A DNA stretch of 60,000 nt from Antedon mediterranea (lineage: Eukaryota; Echinodermata; Crinoidea; Comatulida; Antedonidae), in assembly GCF_964355755.1 (NCBI RefSeq), contig NC_092670.1, positions 30,369,795 through 30,429,794 on the forward strand, in the 5' to 3' direction. The position numbers were made by a program, and so were the translations under genes. Numbering within the stretch: the first letter of the stretch is position 1; every line of letters starts with the position of its first letter. The notes under the pieces are model-generated. The model made no database searches. It was not told the origin of the DNA and was given only the letters and a program-made list of their open reading frames with translations. Positions 15,401 through 27,400 of the stretch are shown here, piece after piece.

Positions 15401-18400
15401 TCCCACGAGAGGGCGCTAGAGCGGAATGTACCATTCTTTATGAGGTGAATTCGGGTAGAATTCTTCTTTTCGTATTTGTTTCGCACTTCGTGGAAAAGGG
15501 CTATTGTCGGGTTTATCCAGGTAAGCAGCACTTATAGACTACCAACACCATTTCTGGTTTGTGTATTTTGCGTCATATTTCATGACATTTAAAAGAGAGC
15601 GCATCCATATTCTACGTATCCAAATTTCTTCAACATGTTAATATGTTGTTGTTCAGTTAATTCCCTTCCAAAATTGCTATCTACGTGTTCATTTTGATGA
15701 TGTCATCATGTTGAAAATTGGAATTGTGTCCCGTTGATTTCAACTATTATGCACTGTATTTAGTATGTATACAGTATATACTGTATATACTGTATATACT
15801 TAGGACACAAAATAGAGGGCACACTAACATAAGAAAAGTATGACAGATAAGTTATAAAACTGAGAGGGCCCTGGCTGATCCTTAAATCTTGATTTAATAA
15901 AACAATATAGATGGTGATTCCAACTTAAATACAGGTAGATGACACCTCAAGTTTACCAAAATGTTGTTCCTGAATTTGTAGAGCGAATGATCCGTAATGG
16001 TTATCAGCGAAAAAACACTTTAGACGATGATTGTTATAAACTGTATTACACCAACATCTACATTCACAATATATGTATTGTAAGACTTGTGATATATCTA
16101 CATTCATCAAAACCCAGCAACGAAATTATGCTGCACATCTGATTGATACGATAATGATTGGATGACGAAAAAGCTATTCTTCCAAGATGACAAATGCTCA
16201 AAGCATGGTAGAAATACGAACATGTTATTCAAACAAGTTCTAGATAATGTTGGAATGGTCAGACAAGCCTTCATTAACAACTCGAAGGCCCGCTTATTTT
16301 GAATCGGCATTTATTAATCATATGTCATTTAGAACACTCTATCAGAGTTAGAGATTAAATTTGTATATCATATATAATGTTGTGAAACCTCTAAGTCCTG
16401 TACAAAAATAAAAGGAATTGCAACCATGCCAATAAAAAAAAAACCTAAACCGGATTAAGGGGATACGCCTTCGTCGCTAACCAGGGATCGGTCTAATTGA
16501 ACCCCGGTCAGCGCCAGTTGTGCCGCGGTCATCCCGGACTCGGCGCCTCCTGTCCTACTTAAACTAGATCTAAAACAATCTAGGTGGCATGGTAAGGGAA
16601 AAAAAAAATTTTTCAAAGCTTCATAGGAGCTGCATAAGATAATGCACGGTAACCATATGAGATGGTCTTCAATTTAGCAGAAACAAGAAGATTCTGAGAA
16701 TTGGAACGAAGATTGCGACAAGAAGATTGTGGAGTGAGAACATTGTCCTGTACCTCGGTGCAAGACCATGAACAGATTTATATGTGAGCAGCAATATCTT
16801 CTTCACAGGAAGCCAGTGCAGTTCATGCAAATTGCAAGATAGGTGTTATGTGGTCTCTACGCTTACAGTAGTTCGACACACTACTGTAGACAGGCAGCAC
16901 TATTGTGTAACATCTGCAACTTCCTAAGCAGGGTCTTGGGCAGTGCGACATGAATACTGTTACAGTAGTCCAGACGTGATTATATATAAAGGCATGCACA
17001 AAATGTATGCGAAATTGATTAGAAATTTCAATCTACAGTTAGAGGTCAATCTTCTGACAAAGTAATACAATATTATGTTAACACGAATTAGAGATACGCT
17101 GCGAACAAAATTCGTGGAAAGAAAGAAGAATAAGATTGAAAAAAAAAAAAAGAAAAAAAAAGATCTTGACAATAAGTCAATAAGTGCGGATAACCAATTA
17201 TGCTATTTTTTTATGCCTATCATAATTTTTTTATGCCTACTCTGGCTTTCCTAATTTGTGATCAGAAATTATGTAATGTATTTGAATTTTACTTTGCAGT
17301 ACGTAAATCAAGCAAGTTTATTTAAAATATAGTGTAAAATGTTGTATTTAATTTTGTTATCCAATGAATTTTACTGACTGCACACATTACATACTTATAA
17401 GCATTTAGCCTACCAGATGTAGGTTTTCTTCCAATCCTTTGTGTAAAAAATGAAACTTCAATTGCAATTCTTGCATACCTGTATTAGCCTATTTTACATA
17501 CGTTTAACAATTTTCTTGGCGCGGTTGAAATCATCGGGGTTTGTTTGTGTTTCATTTTACAGGTCTCTGAGAAGGATCTGTACGTATATAAAAGAGAACA
17601 ATTTATTAAAAAAACAATAATTTTAACATAGCCCAGCGTATCCATTTTTATATTTATCACTGATTGCATACTGTGGCAGAGACTGTATATATTTGATCAC
17701 CTTATTTTTATTTCTATATAGTTCTATGTCCGTTATGTAGGATATCATTAGATGTATAATAATTATTGATGATGCGTATATTTTTATTTCTAATTTCTAA
17801 ACTAATTTTTAGTATTTAAATGATCATATGCGGATTGTTAAAATGTGAGTTACTGAAATAAACTATATCAGAGCTGCGCATTCTATGGCCGTGCAGCTGT
17901 TTCCTCTAACAGTACGTTATTTTGCTGACGGGATACCCCTTTCTTTAAAAAAAACATGCACTTGTTAGTGTGTCAAATCATGGACAAAACACGATCATTG
18001 TCCATGGCCAGGTAATAACCATACGTTTGAAACGTCTATAGGCTAGGCCTCCTGCACATGCTTTTGTGAAACGATATATATAATTTACGTATATACTGTA
18101 GGCCTACGTCGATGATACCATAATATAGTTTTTTATTTGAATATCTTTTATTTCTTCATTATAAAAATCATTTAATGTAAATAATTAACCAAGTTAAAAT
18201 CAGTGTCTCACATAGACGCCGTTCGTTAATCTCAATGTTTAAATATTGCAGATTACCTCTTGGAATCGTGTCCACCTTTATCATCCATCTATTATTATTC
18301 TTGCATCTATCAGTACATCATAGGCCTACTGTAGATTGATTTATAACGGCATATTATCTATATATTTTATTATTATTATCCTATAACCATGCTCACGTCG

Positions 18401-21400
18401 AGAGTGTGGCGAAATGCAAAAATCATCATGCATCATCTTCCTTTATTGCAAACCTCATTGAGCTGTATCCACTTGTAGGTATAGATCGAGTTTCGTAATT
18501 AATAACTGTGATTAAAAAAAATATGCAATAGGCGCCTCTACTTGTTTAACTATTAAATTACTAACGTTTTCAAAACTTTAAAACAGAGGCATTCCAATCT
18601 TTTCAAAAACTTGAAAGAAAACAAAAAACATTTTTAAAACAACACATTATAAATTCATTGAAAAAATATACCGATTGAGGCTTAACAAATGTCAATAGTA
18701 TTATTAGAATGTCTATATTCAAAATTAATTAAAAACATAATGAGCGTTATCATTAAAAACACACTAGAAACGGTGATAATGTACCTATCTAGTGCGCCCA
18801 TACAAATTAGCGCTATCAAAATAAAACGCTACCGCTATATGTTAAACCCAACTAATATGATAAAAAGCGTATTTAGCTGCGCTCCATACAAGATACCGGA
18901 TGTTAATTTTATCGCGACCGATTTCAAGCTCGACCGATGAGGCCATTCTACTTTATAAATAAACTTTGTTTGTCCTAGCCTAGGTCTAAACCCAGTATGC
19001 TGTGAGTCATAGGTTGTTATGTATCATAATCAAATAAAATTAAACACTAACAAGAGCAGTGGTATAATAATGGCAGCATATCAACACAAACAAAGTTAAT
19101 AAATTATTAATGATACAGTAATTTTCAATTTTATACCAAAATGGCCCAACTAAATAGATTATGATTGTAAAAAGTACTAATTGTTAAATCTGAAAGAGTT
19201 AGTAAGATACTAAAACATTTAAATAGAAATTTGTAAACTATTTTGGTGACCAAACCATTAATAGTACCGTAGTCTTTTTTAGAAGTTTTAGTTTAATACA
19301 CATTTATAAGAACCTATTAAACTACTTTTTGTTTATTATACAGTACTGGTACACAACAAAAAATCTATTTATTTCTGTTAAGTTTAAGTATTCACTTAGT
19401 TAAGTACACTAGGTGAATGTAACTTCATAGTACCAATTGTACACAACAGTGATTACATTGTTGTTGCCCAATTCATTTTATATTGTACAGTTTCTAACTT
19501 ATTCTTTATGTTTATTTCTTTGTTTTTGTAGTTTTGTATATTTAGGTGTCAGTGGGTTTCTTGTTGCTGTAGTGTTAATTATCAATGGTATTGCAGTTAC
19601 TATATTTGAATTGTTTTGACATGATCCCTAGAAACCATGTGTTGACCTATATTGACTTTTTATTTACCGTAATTGATGTTTTTTTTTGTATATTTTGTTG
19701 TCCTTTCTTCTGAATGCACTTTCCATTTGGTCGAGTGCCACTGTTGTAAAAGTGTAAACTCCATATAAATAATTATTATTATACCTAAATTGGAAACCAT
19801 TGACGTAATAATAGGAACAATAGTAAGCAATGCACAATGACTACAGTATTTTAAGAGTCATCCTTAGAGAGGCATTCAACCGTTACTTGGTACGAATAAG
19901 TACTGATTCATCACCAACACTATTTTGTCCTTTACATACAGTAGTGTGTACATAACGTAAGAGGCCTGTCTTATAATTATGTATCTTATAATTATGTATA
20001 GAAATAATGCTGTCTTTACAATACATGTTTGTTAGGCATAATATTGTTTGAAGGTGAGTACAATTTTTAATAAAGATATTTCTTACAATGTTTGTGATTA
20101 ATTAATTGTTATTGTTTACATTTTCTAGAGATCAGACCATAGGTATCAAAGAATATAGTTTTCATATGTTGATATGTTAGTCTTTTTTACTAAAAATCAG
20201 AATCTAATGATAATATAATTTATCTTGAATCCTATCACCAGCGTGTTTTGAAATATAATATAAATCATGTCTATAGAAAGAATTGGTCATTTTTGGTAGT
20301 AGTGTAGGCCTACTAAAAATAAAATAACAATTACAATTAGTTTTTGTTTTCATTCATTTTTAAAGGAAGTATATATTACCTTATTATTATAAAGAAAGAG
20401 TACCAACATTAGGTGTTTAATTCTATATTAAAAATGAAAGTAAGCAAATTAAATTTTACCTTTTCAGATTATTTAAACACAATTTAAGAAAAGATGGCTA
20501 TTTGCATTACGTTTTTCATTACGTTTTTCATTATAATGTTCCTACATATTATACAAATGACAAGTTCTTCCAATGTGTCAGTTACTCCAAATTACATTAT
20601 TACTGATGTTGGAGCTGATTCTGTCAACTTTACCTGCAATGTACAACTGACGATTTATGAAGCAGTGCATGGTCATTGGATAATATGGTGGAAAGATGAC
20701 ACTATTCGAATTGTAGATAATGACAGGGTACTGAGTGATCCTGCCAAGTACAGTATTTATGGAAATTCATCTCTTAACAACATTGATTATAATCAGACTC
20801 TACAGGTTAATAACATTGATGAAAGTGACATCGGAACATATACTTGTTATTTGATATTTATGTCAGAAGGTCCTGTAATACCACTTTCATCTATCTCAGA
20901 TTCAGCATTGATAATTAGAAACTCAATTCCTCAACTTACTTGTTCTAACATTACACTAAAAACTGATTCACAATTGGAACAACAGAGATTGGTTTGTACA
21001 AGTTCACCAGGTAATCCCCCGATAACACTCCACTGGATTGATCATACAGGTACTTACTTGACATCAAAGAGTCAGATGGGATTTAATGCAACCACATTGG
21101 TGTATGATTTGTCTATAGCATCTGTTACAAGTAAACAATGGTTTATATGTAGAGCTACACAAGAAGGATCAACAGATTCAAACGAATGTGTCATTGGTAA
21201 TCGGATTCAATTGACAACTGAAAACATTTTTACTAAACAAGTAATCATAACACCGACTAAGATAACAGACAGGTCAACAGTGGGAGAAACAGTGACCAGT
21301 GAAAACACAACTCTACATACAATGACTTTCTCTGAACAGGAGACAGGTGATATTGAATCAACAATTATAGAGAAAGTGATGACAACATTTAAAGTTCAAA

Positions 21401-24400
21401 CAGAAGAATTACTACAAAATGAAATTGTTACTTCAACATTTAAAGTTCAAAATACTACTGCAAAGTTAACTAATGATAATAATTATGATAACACAAATAA
21501 AGTAGTGATCATTGTTCCAACATTAGCTGGAATCTGTGTAATACTTTTTGTAATGGCTATAGCTTTAATAGCAAAGCATTATAAAAAGAGTAACAATGAG
21601 GAGATATACCTTAAGGATTTTCCAAATAAAAGATGGGTAGCTGAAATTGACAGAGAAAATGAGGCTTTGGAGGAGGATTTGGATAACTTTGAAAGCCAAG
21701 AAAACAACCAGGTTATCACTATTGAGTTTGAAGATGATGAACTAGACACACAGCAGTTAAGTCATACAAACATGGTTTTTGAAACAGATACAACAGATGA
21801 GCCTAACGCTGTAGTAGTGGGTCAGAATAATATTCAACATAATAAAGCTTTAAGTTGTTTAAATCAGAATACCAGCGGGCATATGAAATCTAATTTAGAA
21901 ACAAATAGGCAAAAAGAAAAGGCAGACGATCTTGATCCATGTTATGCTTCAGTAGATCATGGACAATTCACAGAACATCAAGATCACCAAGTTTCGAATC
22001 GAATGAACGTGCGACATGTAGATATTGTAGATGATCCATTTTATGCAGCTGTGGATCGGAAAAATCTCAATGAAGGAGATACAGAGGCAATTCATGAACA
22101 TAATAATGCTACTGATTATCAAAAGGACAATACTGGTCATTATAGCTCGGAGTACATGTCAATAGGAGATATGGAATTCAGTAGCGAAAGATTACCACCA
22201 TTACCAACAGTTGAACCTAAAAGAGCTGCACAATATAAGGTACAGTATGAGAAAAATAATAATTCTGGATTCTGTATTAGCAGATAAATATACAGGTTAT
22301 TAACATAATGTTTAGTTGTCCTCCTTCTATTTAAATTTTGGCCCTTATTAAGCGTTAGGCTTGAAATAGAGAACAGCAATACAATTCACATAGTATTAAT
22401 ATCAATACATTAAACTGTGAACGAAACTCTGATCCCAAAAATACAATACATTAAACAAATGGTTATACTTCAAAATAACAAAGCAATTAGAATTTAAACT
22501 TCAGATTTTTGGATTGAAGTAGGTTTCTTTAATTTTCATTTAACGCTTTTTTTTTTTAGGTGACTAATTACCCAGCACCGAATGGAGATCTATATGCAGA
22601 AGTTGACAAATCCACAAAATCAATTTTAAACAGAATAAACACACTTTTACGGAAGGAAGAGGAACAAAGAAATATACAAGCAGATGAAGGTGACAAACAA
22701 CCAAGAATATTTTCTCAATTTATTGATGATAATGATGGAACCTTTTGTAGTGTACCCGAGGAACTGACTAGAAAGAGAACTGTTACAGAGGAGGAATACA
22801 ATGCTTCTAATGGTGAAAACATATCAAGAATATCAATAGATTCTACTGGATCTATTCATTATGAAGTTGATGAAGATGCAGTTTATACCAAAGTAATAAA
22901 ACCTCAAAAACTATAATAATCAGGCCATCTCTCACTTAAGCAAATTTGGGGAAATGTAATTTATTACTTGTAAGACCCCTATCACAGATAGAATCATTTG
23001 TAGCCAGAGGCTCCTTCTGCTCTATATATTCCTAGAAGACGCCATGTTCGGTATCCCTAGAGTTAAAAATAATCGTTTCTTTCGTATCATTTGTAAATTT
23101 TTATTTTAAATCAACAGTTGTATATATTATATCTTATAATGTTTTTTGATGGTGATAGTAAATTCAAATGCTTTTGTAGGCCTACATGGTGACGATGCCA
23201 TTGATAATAGTAGTGGTAAGGATAATGGTCATTCAAGTTATTACAAGTAGTTTAACGCACTAAAGCATATTTATATTTAATTAAACGTTGACCAAACCAT
23301 TAACCAACTAGAATTTAATTTGTCACTTTTGTTTTAGAAAGATATAACAATATAGTTACTGTATATAGCCTACATAAATCATCCTACAAATGGAAGTGAA
23401 CTGAAGTAATCCACGACCACGTGGGTTTTCGTTTACTTAAAAATTGTGCCTACCCTATTTTTAAAATTTTTTTTTTATTACAAGTCTTTGGGAGTGGATT
23501 TGTAATTTTGTCCTTAAAAAAAAATCCTGACATGTGACGGGACTTGAACCCAGGACCCTTGGAGTGTTAGCCAATCATCATAACCACCAAGCCACAACTC
23601 CATTTCACTCCATTTGACCCACTTTCAGTAATGCTGACCGTTTTCTCGGTTCCTGATATTATATCATCTTGTACTTAGAAGTGAAATTGGAGTATAAAGC
23701 AATATCAATATATTGTTATTGGCTTAAGGACAACATAAATACCTATCATCTTCACTAAATTGCTTAATAAATAATTAGTAATAGTGATTTTAGTGCACAG
23801 CAGTTTCCCTCCCAATGATGCTTAGATTTTGCATTTATACCTCCATGGTTTTTGCTAACATCAAAAAAGTAAAGAATTCTTTTGACTTGGTGGACTATTA
23901 AAAAAATAGTTTCTAAGGTCTATAGTTGCTTAAAATAAATTATATAACACCTAAATAAATTCCTTTGATTAGACGATTGTGGGTCACGTGCGTGCAATAG
24001 TACGCACTATTAAACGATCGTTTAATAGTACTTTTTTTCGTGTATGAGAAAAAAAAATCTGTTCCTGTTTGGAAAATATTGCTTTTGAAATACAACAGCG
24101 CCACCTATTTTGTACGTTCGTCGCAAACGGTATTGTTATGACTGATTTCGCGATGGAAGTACATTATTGGAGAGATATACAGTATAATGTACTAATTTAG
24201 ATCAAAAGGCATTTAAATTTAGATCATTTTTATATAATAATTAGCCTAGATAAGTTCCAGTTGCCTGTCGAAGTTTCGTATTGCTGTCTTTCAGTCTAGG
24301 CCTAGCTAGGCCTAGACTATAAGGTATCGGATCATCTCAGTCGCGTTTCATTTTGGTCGCGCTTCCGGTAAATCGAACTTCCAGCGATTTCTATGGAACG

Positions 24401-27400
24401 CCGCTCAATGCAGTACTGTACACTGTAAGCTCCAATTAAAGATCGAAGTGTAGGCTTTATTAAGGTTTTTAGTTGTTTATTTAAAAATGTTTTTATATAA
24501 TAATCATTATATTTAAATAAATATTGTAAATACAATATTTTATTAGTTTAACGTTTTTAAAAATGTTTTTATAAGCATTATATTTTAATATATTTTGTAA
24601 ATATTCTATTTGTTTCTGACGGGAAAAATAGCAAACAAACTCACTTTTACACTTTTGTCAATTCATTCAATCTTTCTATTTTTAAAACAAAAACATATAC
24701 ACAAATATTTACATATGTTTACATTTATTCAATTCTTTAAGCAAAACATAGATACGTTAATGTAATGCAAAACAAACTCGTTTCACACTGTTGTCAATGA
24801 TCATTCAATCTTCTTATTTTTAAAACAAAAACGTATACATATACAAATATTTACATTTATCATTAAAATTGAAACCTTTTTATTTACATCTGCAAACGTT
24901 ATTTAATTTATCTGTATATAATCTTTTATTTATTAGCAATATTTACATCTATCTCATCTAATTACAACATCTCGCGAACATCATTTGATATAATGCGCGA
25001 TCTCGCTGATCGTTGGCCTGCGCGATACTCGTCCCAGAGGCGTAAGAGGGTTCTAGTTGCACGTCGGTAAGCTTGGCGCTGAAGCCGGTCAACATCTTTG
25101 CGATGAACTAATTCCATTGTGATGTGAACATTCTGATTCTCTTCATTCAGCAGCCCGATTAAGAGGTAGAGTTGAAGTTTTGCTGCAATAAAAAAAATAA
25201 CGATATACTATAATTATCATGAGCAAGTTAACAACATAATACATAATATTATAATTGAAAAGTAATTTTCTTACCATGTCGTCCTTTTCGATTCAGTCTG
25301 TTGGGATATCCCTCAAGGTCGTTGTTGGTCCTCGTTGCTTGCCCAAAAACAGACCAATCTTGAGGGGTTAACGTGTTGCTATCGACCCATGTCCGCTACA
25401 AATACAGTAATAGCTGGCGGATAACTACGTTGTCCCCAACGTTCCAATGTGGGAGCAATGTGCTCGGCCGGCAATAGCGGCAATCCCATTACCTGTCTCA
25501 GTAACTGTAAAGAGATAAACAAAAAATAGCATATGTATAACACGAAACACGACATGAACGTTTTCAGATTAAAATAAAGGGGGTTAGGGGTATCTTTTAC
25601 ATTTACGCCGTACTGGACGCACAAATAAAGGAATCTTTTGGTAATTCCATCTGGCAACGTGGTATAACCTGAAATTATATTGCGTACCTCATGTGTGCCG
25701 TTGTCGTTAGCATAAGCCCGTTGTAGACCTAGTTCTTGGATTTTTCTGAAAACCGCCTGTAAAACAAAAAAATAAATTAAAACATTCGAATATTCTTTCA
25801 AGAATAGACCATCACATTCAATGACACTAGCCTTACACATCACAAGCTTATTTCGAACACAACACCGCCAATTAATGTTAGCACGCCTCTTGTCGACTTT
25901 TTGAGTGTACTGGTAACCATCGCTGTCCACCAAAATATCCTGAAAACCAAAACGATACTAGTAAATTATGTGTATATTGAATGCATAGGGTATACCATGA
26001 TAAAAAAGACCCTAACCCTGACCAACAAATAATTTTAATTTGCTTATATAATGCATTGCAGTGCTTCTTGATTAAACACAACATTCTCATCACATACTTT
26101 ACAGGTTTCCATGATCGAAGATTGAAGAACACTGCATAGTTTTTGGGCCTTTTATAGGAGCCCCACTGTTACAATTGTATAGACTATTTCGGGTACATCC
26201 TTAATTCATCGGCAAAACCAAATTGCGACTACAAATGTAGGACTTTGTAAGATGTAAGACATTTTTGCCGCCAGCTTTACGTTGTCTGTGGACAATCTGC
26301 GTTTCATCATGTTTTTAAAAAAATCATTTTTTAAAGAAAAAATATACAGGAAAAGTAGTATTAACGATGGTTATGTTAGTGGTGTAGTTCTTCTTGAGAG
26401 CTAATAATTATACACTTTTTTTTGTATAATTTAAATGAAATGAAACGCGACCGAGTGCCTGTTAGTATTAGGCTAGGCCTAGGCGTTTTAGCCTTGCTAG
26501 GCTAGCATTGTTTGGTCGTGTTGACATAATTAACACTAACATTTACCAAATTTATTAAATTCACCAAACGTTACTGTTTTAATAAATGTGATGTGAATCA
26601 AATGTAGGCCTTGGCTAGGCCTACCTTTTATTTGATTCAAATGACAGAAATCTATTTAGATGTTATATAAAACAAATAATAAATGTTTTATATTCGTGTA
26701 ATGGTACAAATATATAACCTTTCGTCATTCACCTCATGGCATTATTTGGACCATTACACTCATAAACATTTATTATTTGTATACTATATTAACATGTACT
26801 TATACACATAATTGATAAGGAATAAGGATGCACATAATAAAACCTTTTTTACTAAACTGTACAAATATATCACAACAATACATTATAATTAGATTTGAAC
26901 TCGTCACTATGGACGAGTTAGGTTATCCGCACGACAAATGCCACGTGCATGTCATACGTTAGAATATTACGCACAGAAAAACGATTATGCCATTGTGACC
27001 TGAAGAAATGAAGATGTTGTTAGTGTGCTCTCTGTTTTTTGTGTCTAAGTATATACGCAGTATACACTATATACTGTATACATACTATATACAGTGCAGC
27101 ATAGGTGAAAATAATGGCACCCGCCTTTTTATCCAATTTTTAACATGATGACGTCATCATAATGAAACGCATAGATAGGAATTTTGGAAGGGAATTATCT
27201 GAGTAACAACATATTAACGTGTTGAACAAATTAGGATACGTAGAATAAGGATGCGCGCACTTTTAAATGTCATGAACTTTGATGCAAAATATGGAAATAC
27301 GACTTTTATAATTCAACGTGTCATATGATGACGTCACAACAGCCGATGCGCAAAATTTGTACATGAATTCGTACCTACAATTCAACAGCTTCCAGAAAAC

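Larger units (their letters stand above)
10075..15565 (+). mobile_element. DIRS tyrosine-recombinase retrotransposon, apparently complete
   Basis: The element has the DIRS hallmarks: three overlapping ORFs (gag-like, reverse transcriptase/RNase H, tyrosine recombinase), inverted ends and an internal complementary region. The inverted arms 10092-10247 and 15371-15526 are both 156 bp and look identical. Region 15239-15336 holds the joined complements of the left and right termini. From that joined copy the outer ends are read as TA at 10075 and TA at 15564-15565, with no target duplication. It is richer in G+C than its surroundings. No ORF is broken, so the copy looks young. It sits inside an older repeat (9780-10076 and 15566-15835). 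Confidence 0.95.

Noticed and set aside
18689-18940. 83-residue open frame
   Set aside because: AT-rich sequence with low-complexity residues; nothing supports expression.
22240-22287. Direct end of Ig gene 1 after GFCISR without splicing
   Set aside because: The donor AAG/GTACAG and a T-rich acceptor at 22559 join in phase to an exon with further YxxV motifs. Read-through is kept only as a possible isoform.
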